DNA from: Sphingobacterium nematocida
GTDB taxonomy: Bacteria; Bacteroidota; Bacteroidia; Sphingobacteriales; Sphingobacteriaceae
Direction of reading: 5' to 3'
DNA: 64,000 nt
Assembly: GCF_900168125.1 (NCBI RefSeq)
Contig: NZ_FUZF01000008.1
Span: forward strand, 1-64,000
The stretch's first letter is position 1. Each line of letters starts with the position of its first letter. Below the pieces are notes generated by a model. It was given only the letters and a program-made list of their open reading frames with translations, had not been told where the DNA came from and did not search any database. Below are positions 53,765 through 63,283 of this stretch, in pieces. The position numbers and the translations under genes are program-made.

Positions 53765-54817
53765 ATGAAGAAGATAGTTTTATCGATAGCCTGTATAGGT
53801 ATAGCTTTTGCCGGTTTGGCGCAAGACGCTAACCTATCGAATAGCACAAAGCCTGTTCGTAGCAAGACGGATCAACCGCCTATCGATGGGTATTATAAAA
53901 ATACGGATATCGAAAACCGCAAGGTGATCGATTATGCGCCTATCAGACAAACCGATGTGTTCTATCGGAAGCGCGTCTGGAGAGAGCTTGATCTTCGGGA
54001 GAAAATGAATCAGGTTTTTGCTTCACCAAAAGCCCGATTGATGGATATTATTGTCAAAGCGATCCAAGCGGGGGAGCTGACAGCATATGATCCTACACCA
54101 ACCGCTGATAATCCTACAGGCGATAACTTTGAACTCATGCAGATTTTACCTATAGATCAGGTAATGGCACGTTTGGGGGGGGATAGCGTATTGGTTGAGC
54201 AGTTTAATGAAAATAACGAAGTCATTAGCTCGAAGTACGAAAACCGTGCTTTTAGTGGCGAGAACGTACTAAAATTTAGGATAAAGGAAGATTGGATTTT
54301 TGATAAACAACGATCGGTTTTCGAACCTCGTATTGTTGGTATTGCACCGTTGATCACGCCACAGGTTCCAGGTATGGAGAATGCTGTACAGCAGGGGGCT
54401 GTAGCAAATGCCGCAGACAATTATGATCCGTTCGATCCTTTTGCTGTGAAACCAGAGGGTGCTGCTAATAATGCCGCAAATGAAAACTCGACTACTCCAG
54501 AAAATGCACCTGTATTGCCAGGTGGAGATTCATTTGGACCTGTTGTGGATGCTACACCAGCATTTTGGATCTATTTTCCAGAGGCACGACATGTGTTCGT
54601 GAATAAGGAAGCGATGAATAGACATAATGCTGCTACAGGATTGAGCTACGATGATATTTTTATCAAACGTTTGTTCTCCAGTTACATCGTAAAGCAGGAC
54701 AACCCAGAGGATCTTCGTATTAAAGATTATATACAGGATGATATCGAACGTTTGTTTGAGTCTGAACGTATTAAAAAGGTAATCATGGATTGGGAGCAAG
54801 ACCTTTGGTCTTATTAA
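53765..54817 (+). CDS. gldN: Gliding motility protein GldN (PorN-like)
   Basis: 350 residues with a signal peptide (about 1-20, ACIGIAFAGLAQ). The GldN core is seen in DVFYRKRVWRELDLREKMNQ, LIDIIVKAI-type text and the C-terminal AFWIYFPEARHVFVNKEAMNR. An Asn/Ala/Pro-rich linker (about 210-250, NNAANENSTTPENAPV) interrupts the domain. It forms the periplasmic ring with GldK. Last gene of the gldKLMN run. Confidence 0.93.
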   Translation: MKKIVLSIACIGIAFAGLAQDANLSNSTKPVRSKTDQPPIDGYYKNTDIENRKVIDYAPIRQTDVFYRKRVWRELDLREKMNQVFASPKARLMDIIVKAIQAGELTAYDPTPTADNPTGDNFELMQILPIDQVMARLGGDSVLVEQFNENNEVISSKYENRAFSGENVLKFRIKEDWIFDKQRSVFEPRIVGIAPLITPQVPGMENAVQQGAVANAADNYDPFDPFAVKPEGAANNAANENSTTPENAPVLPGGDSFGPVVDATPAFWIYFPEARHVFVNKEAMNRHNAATGLSYDDIFIKRLFSSYIVKQDNPEDLRIKDYIQDDIERLFESERIKKVIMDWEQDLWSY

Positions 54818-55031
54818 TAAAATACTCGAGCTCTCAGCAGCCATTGATAAAGCAAATAATAAGATGAAAGTCACTTGTTATTTCAAAATATTTCTACATC
54901 TTAGTGCTTAGATTGTTTCTAAATAGAGTTGGAAAAAATCAATGATGGCATGAAAAATGTAGAAATATTTTTTTTAAAAGCATTCGTTTTTTATTACGTT
55001 ATAGTATAAAAGGAAATAAACTAGAAATCTT

Positions 55032-55904
55032 GTGAAACTACAACCTGTCGATAAAATATCGGAAATCACTCCAAAGGACTTTGTGAGAGATTACCTCAAT
55101 AAGGGACAACCTGTAATCATTAAGGACTTTATAAGCAAGGATAGTGCATGCTGGTCTAAATGGAGCTACGACTATTTCAAAGAAATAGCCGGGAGCGAAA
55201 AGATAAACGTTTATGGTAAAGAAGAGGAAAGTCAAAACTATGCGGCAAGTCCCCCGGTAGGGAAAATGACTTTCGCTGAGTACCTGGACAAAATCAGTTC
55301 AGAACCGACGGAGCTCCGTCTTTTTTTATTCAACCTTTTGAAAATCAGGCCCGAGCTAAAAAAGGACGTCGTTTATAACGATGTGACGGGCGGGAAGGTA
55401 ATACAAGGGCTACCTTATATGTTTTTTGGAGGAGAAGGATCGGCAACGCGAAATCACTTTGATATTGACATGTCCCATGTATTTATCTCCCAATTTCAGG
55501 GCTATAAGCGTATCTGGTTATTTCCCAATGATCAGTCGGATCTGATGTACAAATTGCCTTACAATTTCCATAGTATTACAAACCTAAAAAGTAGCAGTAC
55601 GGATGTGTACCCGGCATTGAAGTTGTTGGATGGTTATGAAGCTGTTATCGGCCCGGGCGAAACTTGCTATATGCCTGCGGGTTGGTGGCACTATATCCAA
55701 TATGAAACAGAAGGATATTCTATATCCGTTCGTGCCCTGGCAAATTCATTGGGCGAGAAGTTAAAGGGTGCCCGAAACTTATTTATAACGCGTCATTTTG
55801 ACGATACCATGCGTAAGATATTTAAGGATAGGTGGTTGGATTATAAAGTACAGGTGGCGACCCGGCGTGCAGAGCGAGCTATGAAGCGCCGTAAAGTGAA
55901 CTAA
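55032..55904 (+). CDS. Cupin-8/JmjC-like Fe(II)/2-oxoglutarate dioxygenase
   Basis: 290 residues from a GTG start at 55032; no suitable ATG precedes it. The cupin-8 fold has the metal triad as NHFDIDMSH (His and Asp, about 140-142) and GWWHYIQYE (His about 219). RIWLFPNDQ and GPGETCYMPAG are typical JmjC hydroxylase text. A basic C-terminal tail (RRAERAMKRRK) follows. Such enzymes hydroxylate protein or RNA-associated targets. Its place about 210 bp after gldN suggests a possible link to gliding or secretion, but this is inference. Confidence 0.88.
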   Translation: MKLQPVDKISEITPKDFVRDYLNKGQPVIIKDFISKDSACWSKWSYDYFKEIAGSEKINVYGKEEESQNYAASPPVGKMTFAEYLDKISSEPTELRLFLFNLLKIRPELKKDVVYNDVTGGKVIQGLPYMFFGGEGSATRNHFDIDMSHVFISQFQGYKRIWLFPNDQSDLMYKLPYNFHSITNLKSSSTDVYPALKLLDGYEAVIGPGETCYMPAGWWHYIQYETEGYSISVRALANSLGEKLKGARNLFITRHFDDTMRKIFKDRWLDYKVQVATRRAERAMKRRKVN

Positions 55905-55910
55905 AAGATA

Positions 55911-55942
55911 GAAAGCGAGTTCTGTTAGAGCTCGCTTTCTTC
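55911..55942. terminator. Bidirectional terminator between cupin and addB-like genes
   Basis: GAAAGCGAG (55911-55919) pairs with CTCGCTTTC (55931-55939) in the gap of the convergent genes, with T-rich flanks in both directions. Confidence 0.75.
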
Positions 55943-58843
55943 GTTTATAGAGACCGCATTTCGATAGAATAGTGTATATGGGTCTGATGGGTATATTTGC
56001 GTATCTGGATTGTGTCGAAAGGGTATAGCTGGATTAAAAATTTCTTCCAGTGTGGCTCTCATAAAATCTACAAAATTCGCCTTTTGCTCGGCCAAAAACT
56101 GGCCTTCCATTAATGCTCCATAACTACCGTAAAACAAAGTGCCTTCGTCACGCATCTTGCGGGCTACATATAAGTGTGGCTCTAATCCTCGATGACCAGT
56201 GACTTGCTCAAACACATAGGTATAGAATAGTGTTTGTACCAAGGCCTTATTCTCCGTATTGGCAGCTAATACTTTTTCCATGGTAGAGAATTTGACAACA
56301 TCTGCACCGGTTTTGTAATCGACGATACGTGTTTTGACCTCTCCTAAATCTGTAACGACCTGGTCTACGCGGTCAATAATTCCGTACAATGTTACTACCT
56401 CAGGTCGATCATTAATGTTAATCTCGAAATCGATCGTATAGTCTTGATCATTTTCCAGTTCGACGATTCGGAAAGATTGATAATGGTCTATATCGTATTG
56501 CAGGTACATCTTGACGTATTCACAGCCTATTTTGTGCATGATCGTTTGGAGGCTATTGAGCTCTTCTATGGAATTGAAAGTACTATGGTATTGATTCCCA
56601 ATTTCCTGTAAGACTAAAGATTCAATAGTCCCTATTTTTTCTTTTAATTCGTCGGTAGACGTAAATGTCTCTATACCTTTGTAGGGAAAGAGGATTTTCT
56701 CCATCACTTCGTGAATGACAGTGCCAAGACGATTCATCTCAAATTCCTGTGATATAGCAGGTGGTTCTTTTATTTCGGCTACATGTTTCAAGAAGAACTG
56801 CAGCGGTGAAGCTAGATAGGTGGTCAGAGCGGTAGCTGATATTCGACGCTTGTTTCGTACGAAAGTGTTGTACATCTTGTCCCATATAGCCTCCGTTTTT
56901 GGGACGACTAGTTCTGGTGAAGCGGGAGGAAACTGAATGCTCTGTTGTTGCTGGTGCTTCGCAAATTGAAACTGACTTTCAAACTCCAATTGGCGGATAA
57001 AGCGGCTTTCCTCTCCGGAGCTGCTCTCATCGACTATGCTGTTGTAGAAAATGTGGATATTCTCACTGTACTGAAAGTGCCTGTAGAAGAGGTATGCTGT
57101 CAAGGCATCCTGATTTTCTAAAATAGGTAGTCCATAAGCCCGACGTAAATTGTTTGGTAGGAATGTGACGCCGCTAGATGTTTTTGGTAAAACGCCCTCG
57201 TTTGCACCGAGGATATAAACATGATCGAAGTTGAGACATCGACTTTCTAATAAACCCATGATCTGTAGTCCATCTAATGGATCCCCTTCGATCGCAGAAT
57301 TGATCGTGACGATCGCTTTCCGGATCAGACCGATCTGGAAAACAACGCTTAGCTGGGGTATTTTTGAAAATCCCAGATGTAATTGATTGAGTACTTTTTT
57401 TGTCTCTATCAAAAGGTTGGCATCGATTTGTTTAATCTGACTATCTTGCGCTAAGGAAAGTAATAGGTTGTCTAAGATATGGACAAGTGTCGGGATAACC
57501 TCCTTTGCATTGTTTAATGGTCTGAAAAAATGAGGAAGTGTGCTACTACTGATCTGTATATCTTCTAATTCGATCTCAAACAATTGCTTTTCGTTCACAA
57601 ATTCCTGACTTGTCTTTTTTTCTTCCGATGAAATCCTACTCATAGGATTATTCAAAAAGGTCTCTAGATATTGGTAGGGTATCTTCTTCTTTTTGAGGTG
57701 AGAAATATCTTCATGGACATCCATCCAAAGACTTAGTACACCGAATATTGGCGATTGGGTCAAGGGAAATCCTGTTGTAATATTTACTTTTATATCGGGA
57801 AGACTTTGCAGTAGGGGGACTAATAGTGTTTCGTCTGCTAGTAGTATTGCAGCGCTCTTGCCTTCTAGCTCTTGGTCTAGGAGGACTTGGTGAAGCAGCT
57901 TTGTTTGGCTTACTTTTCCTGTCGAGGCATAAAGATGAACGGTATCTTTCCGGCTCCCAATGACATCGCTGTTATCAGCAATGGCGTTGATTAGACCGGT
58001 TTGAAAAATATTACGACGAATGAATAATCCAGCTTCTTGCTGTACGTCTTCTAGGTAATAACTGTCTGTATCAAAGTAAAATAATGCACGCTCCTCTTCC
58101 TGCCAGCGCTTGAATAGCCGTGCTTCTGCATTATTCAATGCGTTGAATCCTACGAATAGAATCTTTTTGTAAGGGACTAAGAAATCGGGATTGTCAACAG
58201 GTCCCTCTACTAGATTGCGATAAATTGTAGGAAAGTTGCTCTGTTTGAGGCTCTGTAGTTGGGTTTTGAAGTTCTTATACAGAGTAGGCAGTCGTTTCCA
58301 TAGTTTTAAGAAACGTTGCTGTACGCCGGTATGGCCTGCCATACTAAAAGATTGCCAAAACTGTCGGATAAAGTTTTGTTGTTCGGTAGTTAGGTGTTGA
58401 AATTCAATGTCGATACGACTGGTGTCGTATAACTCCATAAAAATATGATCAATGTCTACCAGATCATAGTCCAATTGACTAAAATCACTTAGGATAATTT
58501 CTGCAATTGGATAGAATTCTTCCAATGATTCAGGAGCTAGGCCCTCTTGCACCAGCAGTTCGTTATGCAGTTCAAAGAGGTAGAAAAATTGTGTCAGCTG
58601 GCTGACCTGTTCGGCATTGGAAGAAAGAGCAAAGAATTCCTGAATGGTATAGAATTGTGGGGACCAGATCGCTTGACCATAGGTGTCTGCTAGATGTTTC
58701 TTCAGATAGGTTATAGGACGCTTATTGTTAAAAACAATTGCTATTTCAGAAAGATCATTACCGAAACGCTTCTGAATATCTTCGGCGACTACTTTTAAAA
58801 ATGGGACCATGCTTTGAGTATTTAATATTTTGTAATTAACCAT
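55925..58843 (-). CDS. addB: AddB-like PD-(D/E)XK nuclease / inactivated-helicase subunit
   Basis: 972 residues. The N-terminal part is an inactivated UvrD-like fold (AIVFNNKRPITYLKKHL near 35-52 and CLNFDHVYILGANEGVLPK near 530-550). The C-terminal RecB-type nuclease is seen in LGTVIHEVMEKILFPY and IDRVDQVVTDLGEVKTRIVDYKTG, giving the D...DYK catalytic set. With AddA it resects double-strand breaks for RecA. The annotated start lies inside a heptamer repeat with several ATGs. MVPFLKVVAEDIQKRFG, 11 residues on (ATG at 58810), is the more usual family start, so the N-terminus is uncertain. Confidence 0.88.
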   Translation of the reverse strand: MVNYKILNTQSMVPFLKVVAEDIQKRFGNDLSEIAIVFNNKRPITYLKKHLADTYGQAIWSPQFYTIQEFFALSSNAEQVSQLTQFFYLFELHNELLVQEGLAPESLEEFYPIAEIILSDFSQLDYDLVDIDHIFMELYDTSRIDIEFQHLTTEQQNFIRQFWQSFSMAGHTGVQQRFLKLWKRLPTLYKNFKTQLQSLKQSNFPTIYRNLVEGPVDNPDFLVPYKKILFVGFNALNNAEARLFKRWQEEERALFYFDTDSYYLEDVQQEAGLFIRRNIFQTGLINAIADNSDVIGSRKDTVHLYASTGKVSQTKLLHQVLLDQELEGKSAAILLADETLLVPLLQSLPDIKVNITTGFPLTQSPIFGVLSLWMDVHEDISHLKKKKIPYQYLETFLNNPMSRISSEEKKTSQEFVNEKQLFEIELEDIQISSSTLPHFFRPLNNAKEVIPTLVHILDNLLLSLAQDSQIKQIDANLLIETKKVLNQLHLGFSKIPQLSVVFQIGLIRKAIVTINSAIEGDPLDGLQIMGLLESRCLNFDHVYILGANEGVLPKTSSGVTFLPNNLRRAYGLPILENQDALTAYLFYRHFQYSENIHIFYNSIVDESSSGEESRFIRQLEFESQFQFAKHQQQQSIQFPPASPELVVPKTEAIWDKMYNTFVRNKRRISATALTTYLASPLQFFLKHVAEIKEPPAISQEFEMNRLGTVIHEVMEKILFPYKGIETFTSTDELKEKIGTIESLVLQEIGNQYHSTFNSIEELNSLQTIMHKIGCEYVKMYLQYDIDHYQSFRIVELENDQDYTIDFEININDRPEVVTLYGIIDRVDQVVTDLGEVKTRIVDYKTGADVVKFSTMEKVLAANTENKALVQTLFYTYVFEQVTGHRGLEPHLYVARKMRDEGTLFYGSYGALMEGQFLAEQKANFVDFMRATLEEIFNPAIPFRHNPDTQIYPSDPYTLFYRNAVSINEESEL

Positions 58844-58874
58844 TAACCATTAACCATTAACCATTAACCATTAG
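58835..58874. repeat. Heptamer tandem repeat (ATTAACC)5 at the addB start
   Basis: Five exact ATTAACC units plus ATTAG. On the minus strand each unit carries ATG, so the addB start is preceded by four overlapping ATGs, each opening MVNG followed by stop. It lies in the 36-bp gap between addA and addB. Confidence 0.9.
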
Positions 58875-58879
58875 ATTGT

Positions 58880-61800
58880 TTATCTCACCTCGACTAGTTC
58901 ATTTACCTTGGCGTAGTACAGGTATCCTTTGACTTGCTTGTATCCCAGATTTTGAAGAGCTTTCATATACTGGTCTACTTGCGTCTTATGTTCGATGTAA
59001 TTGTCGCTGGTAAATTTGAAGTCTAATACGATGGTCTCCTCGGTATTGGTAAATACTTTGTCAGGTCGTAAGGTTCTGCCATCGGAAGTAATTATAGCCG
59101 ATTCATTCCATATTTTATGGTTGCCGATGAGCCAAGGGTTGATTTGGGGATGATGCCAGATCTGGTGGATTTCCTTTTCTAAAATTTCCTTATTTTCAGG
59201 GGCTAGTATACCTTCATCTATGTATCGGGCTATTATACGGGCAATATCACTTTCTTTGGAAGCCTCTGCCATGATTTCGTGTGCCAATATGCCGTATTGT
59301 GAGGCTTTTTCCATCATGAGGATGGTATTGATGCTCCTGCGACTGGATTTGTTGAGCGCTGTTTCCATTGCTTTTGAGATAGGGTAGTTTTTTAAAGCAA
59401 TAGTCCCTGTATCGCTTGCGGGAATAGACTCGATCCAATCTGTGACGATCTGATCTATGTTTATACGGCCTTCTTCGAGTGGAAATGGCGAACTGTTGTG
59501 TTCTAACACTTGATACAATACATCGGAGATCAGTTCATTTTTAATGTCTAAGCCGGTAATCTCACCCGTCTTTTTGTCCACGATTTCTTTAAAGCCGGGA
59601 GCTGTAATATAGAGATGTTCTACGGCTCGTGTTGTGGCTACATAGAGTGTATTGAGTGCGTCCATGTAGTTAAATAACATTTCTTCGTAATACTGTTTGT
59701 AAAAAATTGACCGTGCGACGTTACTGTTGTATTTAATAGGTATTTTACCAAGTTGAGCAAACGGTGAGTTTTCGGTGTTGATCCAAAAGTCGCCATTGAG
59801 CATACCGTCAATTCCCCATGCACAGAACGGAATCATCACAACATCATAGGCTAGTCCTTTGGACTTGTGAATTGTCGTGACCTCAATAGCATCGATCTTG
59901 CCGCTGGAAGGTAGAACTGCTTTATTGCCGTCCTCTTCCCAAAACTCTAAGAACTGTGTGATACCTCTCTCGCCACTAGCTGTAAAATTACTAACGATAT
60001 CCTTAAAGGTAAGGATGTAAGGCAGGTGTATGTTATCTTGGGATGTGAAGTCATAGATCTCAATAAGCTTCTCTACCAGATGTATGAGTGGAAGTTTCTG
60101 CCATATGTCCCAATTGGTGATGAGCTGTTGAGGTAGTATCCCTTCAAGCGATTGAATGTCGTTCGCTTTAAACTGTAACCATACCGTTGGATCAAAGGGC
60201 TGTTGTGTCTGGATCAATTGATACAGATGCGTTATGCGGGCATGATGGATGATGTGTTGATCTGAATTGTATACAAGTGCCTTGAGGGTCTCTATGAGCA
60301 GAATTATAGCGTCATTTGATGCTAAGGCGAGGGCATCTCCTGATATGACGTCGAAAGCCAGCTCGTGTGTGTTTTTGTATTCCATTAATTTTTGGATCAC
60401 GAGCATCGCCTGTGCATTGCTTCGAACTAATATACCGATTTGTTTGGCCTTATATCTTTTTGATGTAATCCATTCTCCGATTTTTTGACAAAGATTGGTG
60501 CTGGCGGTTTCCAAAACCTGATTAGCTCTGAATCGACCATCGTTAACGGGAAAGTAGTCAATCTCAATAGATCCTTGTGCTTTGGGATTGTTACTTTTTT
60601 GTTCTGGAATGAGTTGACTGCTATTTTGATAGGCGCGAATGAGCATACTGTCGTTTTGTTCATTTTGCCACCAACGTAAACCTTCTTCGGAGAGTTCCTC
60701 CGAGACTTTGTCATTCAATACTTGCTGTAGATGTTGTGGGATCTGTTCGTACAGGTAATTGTTGAATCGAATGATATTGGGTAGACTTCGGTAATTGGTG
60801 TCTAGTACACCGTTCTCAATAAAATCTTTTTTCGTTATTTCGGATAGATGAAATGAGTTGCTGACTTGCTCTTCTACTTGCTGCAATAGTATACGCCAAT
60901 CCCCATTACGCCAACGATAGATACTTTGTTTGACATCTCCGACAATAAGGTGTTCGTGTTGTTTTCCTTCGGTATTACCAAGTGCATTTAATAATAGAGG
61001 GCTATAGTTTTTCCATTGGATTCGGGAAGTGTCCTGAAACTCATCAAACAGGAAATAATTGTAGCGATTACCTATTTTTTCCCAAATGAAAGTAGGATCA
61101 TTGTTGTTGTCAAGCCCCAGTTTGTTTAATAGAAGCTGTGAATCTGAAATCAGCTGTGCTGCGTTTTCCTTACGCCAGATGCTTAAGAGGTCACTCATCT
61201 CTTTTAGCAGGCGGAGGTAATATAGGTTGCCCTGTACGGCTTGATAAGCGATGTATATAGGGGTCAGATTTTGGAGTTCCTTAAACTGTTGTAATACGGG
61301 ATAAAATGCTTGTATGTAATCGTACCGCACGTTTTTATCCACATCGGTAAAAGCTTCTTCATTGTCAATAAGTGCTATAAATCGTTCCATGACTTTGTCA
61401 AGGTCTGATAAGGAGAGCTTATGGACACGAGGGGATACCTTGTACGCTGAGACCAATTTATTGCGGGATTTGCCCTTCAGTTCGTCCGCTTGAATCTGTA
61501 ATGTTCGATAGGTATCTTGAAAAGATGTTATTGTGTGGCTGACAGCATCTAGATAGGATTGGGTCTTGTCTATGACCTCTGTGTTAAGCAGATTGAATAC
61601 CTGGTTGGTATCTGCCGATACCAGAGCACCATCGAACTCCTGAAAATTTTCGGAAAAAATTAAACCCGCTAACTGTGCTAATTGATTTCTGTAATTCCAA
61701 TTTTCGTTATTACTGATTTTTTTTTCTGCATAACCAATAATCCAATCCAAAAGATCTGGTCGTTCATCTAATAGCTGATTCAGCATGATGGTTAGATCGG

Positions 61801-62239
61801 CCTTCACCTTATTGGTATTCATTTCGATCTTATAACCCGCATCAAGGTTCAATTCGTAAGTGAACGATCGGATTACCTTCTGCGAGAATCCATCAATTGT
61901 ACTGATGGTAAAGTGGCTATAGTCGTGTAAGATTTTTCGATATACACGGTGTGCTTTTTGTTGAAGTGAGACCGCGTTCCAGCTTGGATTCTGTTCAAGT
62001 AACAAATCTCTGAAACTTTTTATTTTTCCGCTGTTATCACCAATAGCCAAACCTTGTAACACAGAGAGAATACGTTCTTTCATCTCTGCCGTAGCTTTAT
62101 TGGTAAAGGTAACGGCTAAAATCTCACGATAGCTGTTTTCATTGGCCAGTAATAGGGATAGGTAATGGAGGGTGAGACTAAAAGTCTTACCAGAACCGGC
62201 AGATGCTTTAAGAATTCGGAGAGGAGCGACATTGTTCAT
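58880..62239 (-). CDS. addA: AddA-like UvrD-family helicase-nuclease subunit
   Basis: 1119 residues. Walker A ILKASAGSGKTFSLTLH (about 9-25) and helicase motif Ia VTFTNKATAEMKERIL. Walker B is YFLFDEFQDTSRIQW (about 393-407), and later helicase motifs are VTTIHKSKGLAYDVVMIPF and TLYVATTRAVEHLYI. The C-terminal nuclease shows RPDKVF and TIVLDFKFTS, the D..DxK set. With AddB it processes double-strand DNA ends for homologous recombination. The two genes are 36 bp apart on the same strand. Confidence 0.92.
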   Translation of the reverse strand: MNNVAPLRILKASAGSGKTFSLTLHYLSLLLANENSYREILAVTFTNKATAEMKERILSVLQGLAIGDNSGKIKSFRDLLLEQNPSWNAVSLQQKAHRVYRKILHDYSHFTISTIDGFSQKVIRSFTYELNLDAGYKIEMNTNKVKADLTIMLNQLLDERPDLLDWIIGYAEKKISNNENWNYRNQLAQLAGLIFSENFQEFDGALVSADTNQVFNLLNTEVIDKTQSYLDAVSHTITSFQDTYRTLQIQADELKGKSRNKLVSAYKVSPRVHKLSLSDLDKVMERFIALIDNEEAFTDVDKNVRYDYIQAFYPVLQQFKELQNLTPIYIAYQAVQGNLYYLRLLKEMSDLLSIWRKENAAQLISDSQLLLNKLGLDNNNDPTFIWEKIGNRYNYFLFDEFQDTSRIQWKNYSPLLLNALGNTEGKQHEHLIVGDVKQSIYRWRNGDWRILLQQVEEQVSNSFHLSEITKKDFIENGVLDTNYRSLPNIIRFNNYLYEQIPQHLQQVLNDKVSEELSEEGLRWWQNEQNDSMLIRAYQNSSQLIPEQKSNNPKAQGSIEIDYFPVNDGRFRANQVLETASTNLCQKIGEWITSKRYKAKQIGILVRSNAQAMLVIQKLMEYKNTHELAFDVISGDALALASNDAIILLIETLKALVYNSDQHIIHHARITHLYQLIQTQQPFDPTVWLQFKANDIQSLEGILPQQLITNWDIWQKLPLIHLVEKLIEIYDFTSQDNIHLPYILTFKDIVSNFTASGERGITQFLEFWEEDGNKAVLPSSGKIDAIEVTTIHKSKGLAYDVVMIPFCAWGIDGMLNGDFWINTENSPFAQLGKIPIKYNSNVARSIFYKQYYEEMLFNYMDALNTLYVATTRAVEHLYITAPGFKEIVDKKTGEITGLDIKNELISDVLYQVLEHNSSPFPLEEGRINIDQIVTDWIESIPASDTGTIALKNYPISKAMETALNKSSRRSINTILMMEKASQYGILAHEIMAEASKESDIARIIARYIDEGILAPENKEILEKEIHQIWHHPQINPWLIGNHKIWNESAIITSDGRTLRPDKVFTNTEETIVLDFKFTSDNYIEHKTQVDQYMKALQNLGYKQVKGYLYYAKVNELVEVR

Positions 62240-62429
62240 CCTACAAAGTAAAAATTAAAAATGCGAAATTCAAAAGAGACTTTAAGCTATAAGCAATAGG
62301 CTATAAGCTATACGTTTTGGAGGTAGACTTGTTGCTTATAGCAGTACTAAGTGATTAAAAATCAGTTTGTCTTTTTAATTAACTTCGTTGAACTCGCAAG
62401 CTCGGTTTTTATTTTTTACTTTTTATTGT

Positions 62430-62437
62430 TATCTTTG
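62430..62437 (+). promoter_or_regulatory. -7 element of the rpsP promoter
   Basis: TATCTTTG fits TAnnTTTG, followed by CGTCCCC where transcription would start, about 50 nt before the rpsP ATG. The -33 position is a T-rich stretch without a clear TTG. Confidence 0.6.
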
Positions 62438-62494
62438 CGTCCCCTCTTACATACAGTACGGGGGATATGTTGAATACATAAATAATAATTAAAC

Positions 62495-63031
62495 ATGGCA
62501 ACTAAAATCAGATTGCAAAGACACGGTAAAAAAGGAAAACCTTTTTACCACGTAGTAGTAGCAGACTCACGTGCACCACGTGATGGTAAATTCATCGAGC
62601 GTTTAGGTTCTTACAACCCAAACACTAATCCAGCAACTATCGTTTTAGATTTCGAAAAAGCTTTAGATTGGATGAACAAAGGTGCTCAACCTACAGACAC
62701 AGCACGTGCTATCCTTTCTTACAAAGGTGTGTTGTACAAAAAACACTTGCAAGGTGGTGTGAAAAAAGGTGCTTTTGATGAGGCTAAAGCTGAAGAGCTT
62801 TTCACTAACTGGGCTGAAGGTAACACTGCTAAGATTGAAGGTAAAAAATCTGGTCTTGCAAATGCTAAAGAAGAAGCTAAAAAAGCTGCTTTAGTAGCTG
62901 AGGCTAAGAAAAAAGAAGAAAAAGCTGCTGCTGTAGCTGCTAAAAATGCGCCAGTAGAAGAAGTTGCTGAAGAAGTAGAAGCTCCTGAAGTAACTGAAAC
63001 TGCTGAAAACACAGAAGAAACTGAAGGTTAA
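62495..63031 (+). CDS. rpsP: 30S ribosomal protein S16 with long C-terminal extension
   Basis: 178 residues. The first 80-90 are canonical S16 ([53 protein letters not shown]). About 60-80 extra residues of low complexity follow, rich in Ala, Lys and Glu ([20 protein letters not shown] and onward). Bacteroidota S16 proteins often carry such tails. Codon use is strongly biased, as expected for a highly expressed gene. A strong terminator follows, so rimM probably has separate or read-through expression. Confidence 0.97.
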   Translation: MATKIRLQRHGKKGKPFYHVVVADSRAPRDGKFIERLGSYNPNTNPATIVLDFEKALDWMNKGAQPTDTARAILSYKGVLYKKHLQGGVKKGAFDEAKAEELFTNWAEGNTAKIEGKKSGLANAKEEAKKAALVAEAKKKEEKAAAVAAKNAPVEEVAEEVEAPEVTETAENTEETEG

Positions 63032-63052
63032 TCTTTCATAAAGTATTCAAAG

Positions 63053-63090
63053 AAAAATGGTCGGTTCATATTATGGGCCGACCATTTTTT
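63053..63090 (+). terminator. Terminator after rpsP
   Basis: AAAAATGGTCGG (63053-63064) pairs perfectly with CCGACCATTTTTT (63078-63090) around a 13-nt loop. Confidence 0.9.
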
Positions 63091-63247
63091 CTGAAAGTGT
63101 CTATTTTTAATGGACATCAAGAACTTTCATCTCTGTTGGTGATTCAATGGACATCATGAAAGTTTTTTCTGAAAGTGTTTGTTCTTTAAGGACATCAAGA
63201 ACTTTCATGCCTGTTGGTGATCCAGAGGGATCATGAAAGTTTTTTCT
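63087..63247. repeat. R2 intergenic repeat, two copies in tandem
   Basis: Copy 1 (63087-63169) and copy 2 (63164-63247) each read TTTTTCTGAAAGTG, GGACATCAAGAACTTTCAT, a CTGTTGGTGAT middle, then ATCATGAAAGTTTTTT. They share the TTTTTT junction. Both are reverse-oriented relative to the copy at 30624-30705. The pair occupies the rpsP-rimM gap and runs over a spurious upstream ATG of rimM. Confidence 0.85.
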
Positions 63248-63283
63248 TTTTTAATTTTTATTTTTGACTTTTTATTTAATAGA

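Noticed and set aside
63233-63283. Longer RimM starting at 63233.
   Set aside because: The first 17 residues come from the R2 repeat and a T-rich stretch; the family start matches 63284.
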